The notes beneath the pieces were generated by a model. It worked only from the letters and a program-made list of their open reading frames with translations, was not told the DNA's origin and did not search any database. Below, piece by piece: positions 1-7,816 of a stretch of DNA of 64,000 nucleotides (its first letter is position 1; every line of letters begins with the position of its first letter). The DNA comes from Qipengyuania sp. ABI-127-1 (lineage in GTDB: Bacteria > Pseudomonadota > Alphaproteobacteria > Sphingomonadales > Sphingomonadaceae). Where the stretch lies: contig JALJCR010000003.1 in NCBI GenBank assembly GCA_022953095.1, positions 248,001 through 312,000 of the forward strand. The letters are read 5' to 3'. The position numbers were made by a program, and so were the translations under genes.

Positions 1-654
1 TTCGCGGTCGGCCGGACACAGGAACTCATCTACTACTTTCACCAGCTGGTGTGCGAAGGACGCCTTGGCGATCTCGACATCTTCGTGGACTCGCCCATGG
101 CAACCGCAGTGACCAAGCTTACCGCGCGGCATATGAATCTCTTTGACGAACAGGCCCGCAGTCTGGCGCGGTGGCATGCCGAGGGAGACAATATCCCCAA
201 CTTGAAGTTCGTCGGGAGCGTCGAGGAATCCCAAGCGCTCAACGACATTCGCGCTGGCGCGATCATAATCGCAGCGAGCGGCATGTGCACGGCCGGCCGT
301 ATCAAGTATCATTTGCGGGAGAATTTGCCGCGCCCTGAGAGCGCTGTTCTCATTACCGGATTTCAGGCGCAAGGTACGCTGGGGCGCAGGCTGGTGGACG
401 GAGCCGATCTGGTTCGTATCTTTGGACAGGATGTGCCCGTCCGAGCCAATATCCATACGTTGAATGGCTTTTCTGCCCATGCCGATCAGGCTGCGCTCCT
501 GGATTGGCTTGGCGGATTCAAGAAGCCTCCATCCCGGACCTTTGTCGTTCATGGCGAGGCATCGTCGTCCGCTGCCCTCGCGGAGAAGATTACCAGCCAA
601 CTCGGTTGGAAAACGCATATCCCAAGTCTGGGCGAAATCACGCAAATCATTTGA
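1..654 (+). CDS. beta-CASP metallo-beta-lactamase fold RNA-processing exonuclease, 3' part
   Basis: This is the C-terminal 217 residues of a gene open at the left edge, and the frame is open from base 1. The remaining part carries the beta-CASP signature region (IIIAASGMCTAGRI, then HLRENL), the motif NGFSAHADQ with its metal-binding His-Ala-His-Ala-Asp arrangement, and the late FVVHGE motif. These are typical of YSH1/CPSF-like bacterial MBL-fold hydrolases acting on RNA or other phosphoesters. The N-terminal HxHxDH zinc motif lies outside the window. It is probably a soluble cytoplasmic enzyme. The family call is strong; the substrate is unknown. Confidence 0.85.
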   Translation, partial: FAVGRTQELIYYFHQLVCEGRLGDLDIFVDSPMATAVTKLTARHMNLFDEQARSLARWHAEGDNIPNLKFVGSVEESQALNDIRAGAIIIAASGMCTAGRIKYHLRENLPRPESAVLITGFQAQGTLGRRLVDGADLVRIFGQDVPVRANIHTLNGFSAHADQAALLDWLGGFKKPPSRTFVVHGEASSSAALAEKITSQLGWKTHIPSLGEITQII

Positions 655-730
655 TGCCAAATGCGGGTTTGCTGCAACGATGAGCGGATCGCAGATGGTT
701 GGGCAATGGACATTGCCCAACCTGGACCGG

Positions 731-1156
731 TCAAGGCGCTAGCCGACTGAGAAGTCTATGCTGCTCGCCCGTAATTTGCGCCAGGTCGAACTGGTCCAGA
801 TGCGTCAGAAAGGCCTCAAGAGCGCCAGCTAGCGCAGGCTTCAGGCCACATGCACCATCGATTGTGCAATTCTCCTTGCCGCCCATGCAAGCAACAAAAC
901 CCGTGAGATTCTCCAATCTGCGGACCACCTCGCCGACATTTATCTCCGCTGGAGGCTGCGCCAGACGCAGACCGCCCCCCCTTCCTCGCAGGGATGCGAC
1001 ATAGCCTGCGGCGACCAGTTCTTGTGCGACTTTCGCGAGATGATTGCGCGATATGTCGTAGTGATCGGCCAGCCAGTCGATCGACACGACATCATCTTTG
1101 GCGGCAAGGGCCATGAGCATTCGCAAGGCATAATCTGTTCGAAGGTTCAGCTGCAT
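731..1156 (-). CDS. nsrR: Rrf2-family Fe-S repressor, NsrR-type nitric oxide sensor
   Basis: A 141-residue Rrf2 protein with an N-terminal winged helix (about 1-65, including the wing LRGRGGGLRLA) and three cysteines in the C-terminal half, C90-x6-C97-x5-C103, matching the Fe-S ligand set of NsrR/IscR regulators. In the known family, NO destroys the cluster and relieves repression. The NsrR reading is favoured over IscR because the divergent operon encodes a truncated haemoglobin and a YeaR-like protein and no isc/suf genes. The gene is divergent from that operon, and the shared 81-bp region holds a palindromic operator. Confidence 0.8.
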   Translation of the reverse strand: MQLNLRTDYALRMLMALAAKDDVVSIDWLADHYDISRNHLAKVAQELVAAGYVASLRGRGGGLRLAQPPAEINVGEVVRRLENLTGFVACMGGKENCTIDGACGLKPALAGALEAFLTHLDQFDLAQITGEQHRLLSRLAP

Positions 1157-1202
1157 AAAACAAGTATATCAGGTATTGCTTTTCCCTCCAACGCGCTATA
1201 AC

Positions 1203-1219
1203 AGGTATATTATATACCT
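1203..1219. promoter_or_regulatory. palindromic operator, probable NsrR site
   Basis: AGGTATA-TTA-TATACCT is a perfect 7-3-7 inverted repeat lying 18 bp before the haemoglobin start codon. Just upstream are a possible -35 (TTGCTT, 1176-1181) and -10 (TATAAC, 1197-1202), so a bound protein would cover the start of transcription. Two related half-sites, AAGTATA (1162-1168) and AGGTATT (1171-1177), occur as a direct repeat nearer the nsrR start, which suggests autoregulation. The assignment to NsrR is inferred from position. Confidence 0.65.
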
Positions 1220-1237
1220 CTTTAAAGAGAGCTTCAG

Positions 1238-1717
1238 ATGCATACCGCAGCCGAGAGATCACGAGAGCAAGTATACGCTGCAAGGGCAGCAAAGCGCGCG
1301 CATTCCGTAGCGCTGGGCGTGGATGAGCGGTTCGTGTCGCTCATGGTGGAGCGCTTTTATGGCCGTATTCGGGAGGATGAGCTGCTGGCACCGATCTTCG
1401 CCGAACGCATCTCGGACTGGCCCCGACATCTGGAGCGGATGAAAACTTTCTGGCGATCCATACTCTTCAATAGCGGAGAGTTTTCGGGAAATCCCATGCT
1501 CAAACATATGGCCATCCCGAGCCTGGAAGAAATGCATTTCGCGCGCTGGCTCGAGCTTTTCTACGCGACTTTGAACGACCTCGAACCATCAGTCGAAGGC
1601 GTTGCGCTGGTAGCCGAAAAGGCACGCGCCATCGCCGATAGCCTTCTGACCGGAATCTCTATCCGGCGGGACGGCATGTCCGGATCCAAAGCAGGAAGGA
1701 ACCTCCCCTATGCTTGA
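1238..1717 (+). CDS. group III truncated haemoglobin
   Basis: 159 residues. The region from VALGVDERFVSLMVERFYGRI onward, through PIFAERISDWPRHLERMKTFW to LKHMAIPSLEEMHFARWLELF, fits the group III (trHbP) 2-on-2 globin pattern; the proximal histidine is probably in LKHMAIP. Such globins bind O2 or NO, and in Campylobacter Ctb is part of a nitrosative-stress regulon. The N-terminus is slightly long and Ala/Arg-rich. It is first in an apparent three-gene operon: the next gene overlaps its end by 8 bases. Control by the adjacent NsrR-like repressor is inferred from the palindrome in its promoter. Confidence 0.8.
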   Translation: MHTAAERSREQVYAARAAKRAHSVALGVDERFVSLMVERFYGRIREDELLAPIFAERISDWPRHLERMKTFWRSILFNSGEFSGNPMLKHMAIPSLEEMHFARWLELFYATLNDLEPSVEGVALVAEKARAIADSLLTGISIRRDGMSGSKAGRNLPYA

Positions 1718-2168
1718 ACAACGTGCGATTGTCGCCGAACGCGAAGCCGATCTGGAGGTGGAAGTCGAAGCGCTCGCGTATACGCTTCACCCCCTGGCTG
1801 CCGCGCCAGTTGCGCCCCGGAGTGCGGGATTTCAGCTTCCGCGAGGTGTCTGGATGGCAATGCTGTCCTGCTATGCGGTGTTCTTCGGAGCGATTGCTAT
1901 CGCAACCGGAGGAAGCGGGTCGGCGCGTTTCGCGATCGTGGTCTCAGTGCTTTACACCCTGGTTTATTTCGGGGTCGCGAGGATCGGCGCCAGGCAGGCC
2001 GGGGCCGAAGAGACATCCCCGCTCAAGCAGGGCAGAATGCTCGATACGTGGACCGGCCTGATGGATCGGAAAGCGGTCTATGGCCAGATACTAATCGTAC
2101 CCTTGGCGGTCGCTTTCTTCGGTGTCGGGATTATGATCATAGTCTGGGCGATCGGCGCGGGCGAATGA
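1710..2168 (+). CDS. small inner-membrane protein of unknown family in the haemoglobin operon
   Basis: 152 residues. An N-terminal acidic, helical, probably cytoplasmic stretch of about 45 residues (EREADLEVEVEALAY) precedes three hydrophobic segments, near residues 48-66, 73-92 and 127-148. I do not recognise the family. It overlaps the haemoglobin gene by 8 bases and shares a 4-base ATGA junction with the next gene, so translational coupling is likely and all three products probably act together. The context suggests a role in nitric oxide or nitrosative stress, but nothing in the protein shows this directly: no haem or metal ligand cluster is evident. Confidence 0.7.
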   Translation: MLEQRAIVAEREADLEVEVEALAYTLHPLAAAPVAPRSAGFQLPRGVWMAMLSCYAVFFGAIAIATGGSGSARFAIVVSVLYTLVYFGVARIGARQAGAEETSPLKQGRMLDTWTGLMDRKAVYGQILIVPLAVAFFGVGIMIIVWAIGAGE

Positions 2169-2449
2169 CCACAGCGAAGAACCTGCCAGACCATGTCGAG
2201 AAATACGGGGAATCATCGCTCTTCACCGAGCAAACGGTGCCGCGAAAGTTGCTTTCGGACCATCATCTAAAGCCCGGGGTTTGGGGCAGGCTTTGCGTGA
2301 GTTCCGGAGCTCTTGAATTCGTCATACCCGGTACGCCGGAACAAATGCATACCATAAGCGAGAACGAGCATCTGGTTATCGAGCCCGAGCAGGTGCATTT
2401 CGTAAGGCCGCTTGGAGCCGTCGAATTCAAGATAGAGTTTTACCGTTGA
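2165..2449 (+). CDS. DUF1971 (YeaR/TehB-like) cupin-like small protein
   Basis: 94 residues with the DUF1971 pattern: LPDHVEKYGESSLFTEQTVPRKLLSDHHLKPGVWGRL, then a beta-rich half with EFVIPGTPEQMHTISENEHLVIEPEQVHFV. This is a compact cupin-like barrel also found in YeaR and in some TehB proteins. In E. coli yeaR is part of the nitrate/NO-responsive, NsrR-controlled set, so its place at the end of an NsrR-haemoglobin operon is coherent. The start is the ATG of the ATGA overlap with the upstream gene. Biochemical function is unknown even in well-studied relatives. Confidence 0.75.
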   Translation: MTTAKNLPDHVEKYGESSLFTEQTVPRKLLSDHHLKPGVWGRLCVSSGALEFVIPGTPEQMHTISENEHLVIEPEQVHFVRPLGAVEFKIEFYR

Positions 2450-2768
2450 GCGTGGGTCGCCCTTGAATTCGCTCCAAAACGATTCTTCTCTTCTACTCCC
2501 TACCATTCGGCGGGGAAATCGGAACGCGCGGCGATTGCAGCTTTTTGAACAGTGAAAGAAGTCTGCTTTAAGAGCAAAGCCTATAAGAGACGCAAACGCC
2601 GCTCCCCGCCCCAAAGCTATCGGTCTGTTAACAGCAGAAGCTGCCGGTCAGAAAAGCGCCCTCATATCGGACATGAAACAGAGTCAGCGATTTCCCCGAA
2701 AGCAGACGCTTTATCCTGCCCGAAATGGCTTCGCAGAACGTAGGTAGGAACTGCGGTTGCACTACGAA
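2450..2768. other. intergenic, no gene seen
   Basis: 319 bases between the convergent ends of the DUF1971 gene and the histidine kinase gene. Small open frames here lack ribosome-binding sites and protein-like composition. No clear terminator hairpin with a T-tract was found. Confidence 0.5.
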
Positions 2769-3857
2769 TTAACGGGGCTGTGTAGTGACGCTGAGCCGCA
2801 TGCCAGCACCCTCGGCAGTCCAACGCGCCGTCGCCCCCAGCGAAGTGGCGAGGGACCCAATGACCCTTGTACCCAACCCCGTGCCGGACGCAGCCCGCTC
2901 GGCATCATCAGGCGACGCACCGCCCTCGTCGGTACATATGATCGACCAGTCTCTGCCTGCCCCGTCGATGGCGATCTCGATGGCGCCCTTTCCATCCACC
3001 GGCCCATGTTTCACACTGTTCGAGACGAACTCGTTCACGATCAGGAGCAAGGCATTTGCAATCTCCGGCGTCGCTTCTCCAGGCTCCGTCATGATCACCA
3101 GATTAGTACCTGTCGGCAAAAGTTGTTTCAGGTCTAAATGGACGCGAGAGAACAGGGACTGGAGGTCAATCTTCCCGCCATGTTCAAGTTCGTGGAGTTC
3201 AGCATGAAGGGAAGCCAGCGCGCGAATTCGCGCACTGGTATCGTTGAGGGCCAATCTGAGTGCTGCGTCAGACGTATGGCGAGCTTTCATCGACACGAGC
3301 GCGCTGATCGATGCTAGTGAGTTTTTGACGCGGTGGTCAACTTCGCGCCGGAGCATTTGCTCCTGATGTAGCGCAACGCGAAGATTGAGTTCCCGCATCA
3401 CGTGCTTCGAAAGCACCGTTAGTATTTTTCTTTGGCGATCGGTAAGGGTTCGCGGCTTGTGATCCAGTACGCAAAGTGTTCCCAAGGGCAGGCCATTTGA
3501 CCCTCTCAAGACGGCTCCAGCATAAAACCGGAATCCTGGCTCGCTTGTGCACAGTGGATTATCGGCCATCCTTTCGTCTTGGAGTGTGTCAGGGATTTCG
3601 ACGAAGTCACCCTGAAGGATGACGTGCCCACACAGGCTGGTTTCTATCGGAGTAGACCTGATGCCGAGACCAACCTCAGCCTTGAACCACTGCCGGCCTT
3701 CATCGATGAAATTGACGACGGAAACCGGTGCGTCACAAATGTCAGATGCAATTTCGACGAGCTCGTCGAAATCTCGTTCGCGATCTGTATCGAGAATGCC
3801 GTATCGGCGTAGCTCTTGGAGTCGCTCGGCTTCTTGTGGGTGCAGGCACGGTTTCAT
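2769..3857 (-). CDS. GAF-domain sensor histidine kinase, HWE/HisKA_2 type
   Basis: 362 residues without membrane segments. A GAF domain spans about 20-155, with SVVNFIDEGRQWFKAEVGL and PLCTSEPGFRFYAGAVL typical of the GAF subfamily in two-component kinases. The HisKA_2 phospho-acceptor motif is REVDHRVKNSLA with H175, followed by an HATPase domain with N-box NEFVSNSVKHG and G-box GTGLGTRVI. Proteins of this group usually pair with PhyR or single-domain response regulators in the general stress response or light signalling. No response regulator is adjacent, so it is an orphan. The GAF ligand is unknown, and there is no clear Shine-Dalgarno sequence before the chosen ATG. Confidence 0.85.
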   Translation of the reverse strand: MKPCLHPQEAERLQELRRYGILDTDRERDFDELVEIASDICDAPVSVVNFIDEGRQWFKAEVGLGIRSTPIETSLCGHVILQGDFVEIPDTLQDERMADNPLCTSEPGFRFYAGAVLRGSNGLPLGTLCVLDHKPRTLTDRQRKILTVLSKHVMRELNLRVALHQEQMLRREVDHRVKNSLASISALVSMKARHTSDAALRLALNDTSARIRALASLHAELHELEHGGKIDLQSLFSRVHLDLKQLLPTGTNLVIMTEPGEATPEIANALLLIVNEFVSNSVKHGPVDGKGAIEIAIDGAGRDWSIICTDEGGASPDDAERAASGTGLGTRVIGSLATSLGATARWTAEGAGMRLSVTTQPR

Positions 3858-4170
3858 CCGTGGGGGCTAACAGGCTCATCCTACAAATGGAAAGCAATAT
3901 CTCGCGAGGATCCGAATCCGGTTAACGGAGCGGCAGCTACGCGCCCCATCCAAGACGTAGCCACCCGAGATTTTAGCTCCCAAGAGCGGACATTCGCATA
4001 GGTCGATGGACGCGGGTGGCCGCGCGGAGAAGGGGGTTTCTAAGCTACGATTGTGATTTCTCGTTAAAGAGTTTCGAATTCTTTCTTGACCACCCAACAG
4101 CGAAGAGTGCGGTCGATCCGCTTGTAGCCCGAGCGAATTTCAATGGCTTCTACGCTTCGAGCGCGCGCAC
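3858..4170. other. intergenic, no gene seen
   Basis: 313 bases between the start of the histidine kinase and the 3' end of the CBASS effector gene. It must hold the kinase promoter. GC content begins to fall here, which marks the left side of the defence island. No hairpin terminator or direct repeat was recognised. Confidence 0.45.
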
Positions 4171-4887
4171 CTAAACCGTTTGATTAGAAAGACGATCGAG
4201 TGTGAGCGTTCCAGCAGTGTTGATTGCGCGTCGCCATTGTCGCGCTGTCCAGAATGTTCCCTCAAGCTGATCCTTCTTATTGTCGTAGAACAAGCAGGCT
4301 GCTGCATCGAAACTGGGATCATCCGCTTGGTTATCGGTGTCGTTTTGCTGGCTAAAGAAATAGCAGAGCGAGGGCCGCTCAGTTTCCGAACGCTTGCGCG
4401 GCATGACGATATAGCTTGTCGAGTTTTTAATCGGTGTATCAGCGCGCGGATTGGTCATTGTGATCTTGATGGACCACCACGATTGTTCGATCTCGGCGAC
4501 CAGTGAGACAGGCAGCAACTCGGCAAGCTCGTCCGCTTCGCAAGTTCGAGGGTCGAAACTACGTCGCCGATCGGCGGCCGCATCAAGCAACTGCATCTGA
4601 CGCGACCAATTGCTGCGAAGCGTCATAGCCCACTTGCCGTTAAGATCCGGGAACACGTGGTGCCCAAGATCGGGCAACCAGCCAACCCTTTTACTCACCG
4701 CCCAAACCCATCGCCAGATGGGGTTCCATGTAAGGGCAACACAGATTGCCCAAACGATGCTTGGTATTGCCAGCCTTCGAACTTCGATATCGAATGCAGA
4801 CGTAGCGAATTCTATCGCCAGGAAAACGCCCACGGCCAAGAGTGCCGCAGCGTAGATCAGCGCTTTTACCGGGAAAATTCTGTACAT
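4171..4887 (-). CDS. cap15: CBASS effector, two-TM beta-barrel protein (Cap15-like)
   Basis: 238 residues. Two transmembrane helices (about 7-28 and 39-63) are followed by a beta-rich domain from FPDLNGKW (79-86) through EQSWWSIKITM (134-144) to LEGTFWTARQ and TAGTLTLDRL (224-233). Two N-terminal helices plus a C-terminal beta-barrel opening with a DLNGKW motif is the layout of the SMODS-associated 2TM beta-strand effector, Cap15. In studied systems a cyclic nucleotide binds the barrel and the protein oligomerises to disrupt the inner membrane, killing the infected cell. The ATG at 4887 is preferred because AGAGG lies about 10 bases before it; an ATG 39 bases upstream has none. It is divergent from, not within, the synthase operon. 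Confidence 0.78.
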   Translation of the reverse strand: MYRIFPVKALIYAAALLAVGVFLAIEFATSAFDIEVRRLAIPSIVWAICVALTWNPIWRWVWAVSKRVGWLPDLGHHVFPDLNGKWAMTLRSNWSRQMQLLDAAADRRRSFDPRTCEADELAELLPVSLVAEIEQSWWSIKITMTNPRADTPIKNSTSYIVMPRKRSETERPSLCYFFSQQNDTDNQADDPSFDAAACLFYDNKKDQLEGTFWTARQWRRAINTAGTLTLDRLSNQTV

Positions 4888-4964
4888 TGTTTGTTCGCCT
4901 CTTGATTTCGCTGTAACCTGCCGCATCTCTGTAGGAAAGGCCCGATTGATTTAGGAGTGCCGCC
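4888..4964. promoter_or_regulatory. divergent CBASS promoter region
   Basis: Only 77 bases separate the start codons of the effector (leftward) and the CD-NTase (rightward), so both promoters must fit here and probably overlap. AGGAG at about 4953-4957 is the ribosome-binding site of the CD-NTase. No clear sigma-70 hexamers or operator palindrome were identified, and no regulator gene (Cap7/Cap8 HORMA or WYL type) is present. Confidence 0.5.
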
Positions 4965-6143
4965 ATGACTTTAGCTAACGCGCATGCCCTATTTGTCGGG
5001 CTTCAAAAGAACCCGAGCTATCTTGCAAGCCTCGAGATCGAAGATAACGAGCGGCAGCGCCTCTTAAATGCCCGTCAAACCATCCGCACGGCCCTTCGCA
5101 ATGCAACGCATCGCCTCGAAACAGACAAAAGCTTTTGGCGGCGTGGTTATCTGATCGAGACTGCCAATCGCATTCAGGACGATGTGAAGGTCAAGTTCAT
5201 GACGCAAGGCAGCTTCGCGTATAAGACGCTGAATGCTCCAGCGCAGCCGGATTTGCAGGAGATCGATCTTGACGATGGCATGTACGTTCCGGTCCGTTTT
5301 CTGAGCGATAATCATCCCGCGCTAGCGGCTGGCGCCCTGTTTACCTTCGTTGAAGAAGTGCTTCGCCCGGTTTGCCGGGCTAACGGCTGGTCGCTCGACT
5401 CCAGCAAGAGCACGTGCGTGCGGATCAGGCTCTGGCGAGGCGCGCATATCGACATCCCGATCTATTCCGTTCCAGAGGAGCGCTTCAGAATCATGAAGGC
5501 AGCCATTGAGGAAGCCGCCTTCAGCGCGCGCAACCTAACTTTTGACAGCGTTCCTGCGATTCCGAGCGACCGCGTGATGCTGGCCCAGCGCGGCGGAGAA
5601 TGGGTTCAATCGGATCCCAAACAGCTTCATGACTGGGTTGAAAACCGAGTTGATCGCCACGGCCCTTCATTCCGTCGAATGAGCCGCTTCTTTAAGGGCT
5701 GGCGCGATCATGTCTGGGCCGACAGCCCGCTATCCTCAATCTGCCTCATGTGTGCGATCGATGCGGCTCTGCTCGAACTCGGTCAGAGCGCAGAAAACCG
5801 CGATGATAAGACTATACTCGATGTCGCGCGACTGCTTCCGCCGATTTTTTCAGGCGAGATCAAAAACCCGGTGGTTAAGGCGAGCTGTTTGAACAGCTGG
5901 AGCGAGGAAGAGCGCGGAGATGTTCTGGCGGAAACGCGAGCTCTTGCTGCGACAATGGAGGCTGCGCTCGAGCGTACTGGCGACGCCGACCGGGTTATCG
6001 AGCATCTGCGCGATGCATTCGGACGACGCATTCCCTACAGGCCAGATATCATTGCGATTGAGAGTGACACGGCTGCAGCTGTACGTGCCGCTCCTGCGGC
6101 GACCGTGGCCACACCGCACATTACTAGTTCCGATTCCGGATGA
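4965..6143 (+). CDS. cdnA: CBASS cyclic-oligonucleotide synthase (DncV-like CD-NTase)
   Basis: 392 residues. Nucleotidyltransferase core: QGSFAYKTLN (81-90), metal ligands D101 and D103 in EIDLDDGMYVP, third ligand D163 in HIDIPIY. The segments SDPKQLHDW (216-224) and RFFKGWRDHVW (241-251) match the DncV C-terminal domain in my recollection of that sequence, so a clade A enzyme making a 3'3' cyclic dinucleotide is likely; the exact product cannot be read off. The protein ends in a flexible tail, ITSSDSG, with a terminal glycine, the residue that Cap2 conjugates to targets in characterised systems. A 4-base ATGA overlap links it to cap2. Confidence 0.9.
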   Translation: MTLANAHALFVGLQKNPSYLASLEIEDNERQRLLNARQTIRTALRNATHRLETDKSFWRRGYLIETANRIQDDVKVKFMTQGSFAYKTLNAPAQPDLQEIDLDDGMYVPVRFLSDNHPALAAGALFTFVEEVLRPVCRANGWSLDSSKSTCVRIRLWRGAHIDIPIYSVPEERFRIMKAAIEEAAFSARNLTFDSVPAIPSDRVMLAQRGGEWVQSDPKQLHDWVENRVDRHGPSFRRMSRFFKGWRDHVWADSPLSSICLMCAIDAALLELGQSAENRDDKTILDVARLLPPIFSGEIKNPVVKASCLNSWSEEERGDVLAETRALAATMEAALERTGDADRVIEHLRDAFGRRIPYRPDIIAIESDTAAAVRAAPAATVATPHITSSDSG

Positions 6144-7816
6144 TGTCGCAAGCCGATCGGTGGCGCGCCATTGCAGCTACGCTTGCGAATAAAGGCTTCA
6201 CCGAACAGCAAGGGGCATCGCCAGAGTTTCGCGGATCGATAAACGTCCATGGCCGTGCGGTCGATATTGAGCTGGTTGTTCCAGATTCAAAGTTTGTGGA
6301 GCTACCCATTGTTCGGCTTGTCGATCGCAAGCAACTCCCCACTGGCGCATTTGGACATATAAGCCGTGACGACATCCAAGGCTCTGTGGTTTGCTTTGCC
6401 CCCGCAACAGGCCTGCCACTCGACTTTCACAATCCAGGCGGATCCGTTTTGCGCGTGCTCAGACAGGCCGAGCTTTCGCTGGAGAAGAGTTTTGCCGGGA
6501 AAGGCGGCGCCGAAGTTGCGGCCGAGTACCAAGAGTATTGGATAACGAAGGAGCCGCATTTCCGAGTTCTCGTAAGCCGGTATGGTACAGCTGGGCGACA
6601 AGCCGGTTTGCAATACGCGGTCTTCAAGCCTGAAACGGGAAGTCCGTTTTTCGCGATCGCTGATACGATCAGTCTACATGACCACGAGGCTACCCGATTG
6701 TCTGGAGCCGTTGTATTCCATTTCGATGCCGAGTTGGGACCGACCGCTGATCGAGTGGTCCCGAACAGCTTCTTGTCTCTTGAGCAATGGTTTCGTGGGC
6801 AAACGGCTGCGGTTGCTGATCGCTGGAGCGAATGTGAGAGAGCGCTTTTGTCGGGGAAATTCGTATGCCTCGCAGCAAACAACTGCACTCTCGGCGTCAC
6901 AGTTGAACTGCCGGCTAACATTGCAGTGGCGGTCCGTGCAAAGAAACTGCGATCTTCGAAATTGCAGCCACTTTTAGCCAATCAGAAGACTAAACTCGAT
7001 ATCAAGCGCTCCGGCGGTTATTGGACGGGATTGGCTGAAATCGCTCAACGTAATTTGCACGGGATCAAAACATTGGATGGGAAGGCCATCGCTCTTATAG
7101 GTTGCGGCACGCTTGGAAGCCATCTTGCCAAATTCCTTATCCAGAGTGGCGCGGGCGTCAGTGCCCCCCTGACGCTAGTTGATGGTCAGGTGCTTTCTGC
7201 TGGCAATATTGGGCGTCATTATCTCGGTCATTCGCGGATAGGCGAACCGAAGGCGAGCGCACTGGCTGAGGAGCTAAAATCTTTTCACCCCCAATGCGAT
7301 ATCCGTGCTACGGTTGGCGATGCGCTAGCTCAAACGACGGTGCTGGCTGACGCCAATCTACTCGTCGACGCGACAGGTGATTGGAACACGCAATATGCGC
7401 TGAATGAACTTTTTTATGAGGACGGCATATCGGCTGATGCCATTTTACATTGCTGGATAAGCGGTAACGGCGCAGCTGTTCAGGCTTTTCTGAATGTTCG
7501 CGGCGATGAGTGCTGCTTTCGCTGTTTGAGACCGTCTATGGACGCGGGGCCGCGTTTCCCAGCTCTCAAACCGGGGGTCGAAGCCAACCTGGCCCCTGCG
7601 ACCTGCGGAGATGGGAACTATATTCCTTACTCCGTTGCTGCGCCTGCCACCGCTGCCGGATTAGCTTGCGACATGGCGATAGGTTGGGCCAACGATAAGC
7701 CAGGGGCGCGGCTTCGCACGATCGTACTCGACCACGAGCGCGGCATCGAGCGTAAACCAACGTCTCCTTCAGCTCACAAAACGTGCCCATCATGCCTCGC
7801 GAGGTATGGGTCGTGA
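6140..7816 (+). CDS. cap2: CBASS E1-E2 ubiquitin-like conjugation enzyme Cap2
   Basis: 558 residues. The N-terminal E2-like domain has a candidate catalytic C85 (GSVVC). The C-terminal ThiF/E1 adenylation domain has GCGTLGSHLAK (321-331) for ATP, C489 in the crossover loop (APATCGDGNY) as the E1 thioester cysteine, and a probable zinc site C459/C462 and C549/C552. In known type II CBASS, Cap2 joins the CD-NTase C-terminus to cellular targets and primes second-messenger synthesis. Length and domain order agree with full-length Cap2, so no truncation is evident. It overlaps the upstream gene by 4 bases and the next gene by up to 25. Confidence 0.92.
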   Translation: MMSQADRWRAIAATLANKGFTEQQGASPEFRGSINVHGRAVDIELVVPDSKFVELPIVRLVDRKQLPTGAFGHISRDDIQGSVVCFAPATGLPLDFHNPGGSVLRVLRQAELSLEKSFAGKGGAEVAAEYQEYWITKEPHFRVLVSRYGTAGRQAGLQYAVFKPETGSPFFAIADTISLHDHEATRLSGAVVFHFDAELGPTADRVVPNSFLSLEQWFRGQTAAVADRWSECERALLSGKFVCLAANNCTLGVTVELPANIAVAVRAKKLRSSKLQPLLANQKTKLDIKRSGGYWTGLAEIAQRNLHGIKTLDGKAIALIGCGTLGSHLAKFLIQSGAGVSAPLTLVDGQVLSAGNIGRHYLGHSRIGEPKASALAEELKSFHPQCDIRATVGDALAQTTVLADANLLVDATGDWNTQYALNELFYEDGISADAILHCWISGNGAAVQAFLNVRGDECCFRCLRPSMDAGPRFPALKPGVEANLAPATCGDGNYIPYSVAAPATAAGLACDMAIGWANDKPGARLRTIVLDHERGIERKPTSPSAHKTCPSCLARYGS

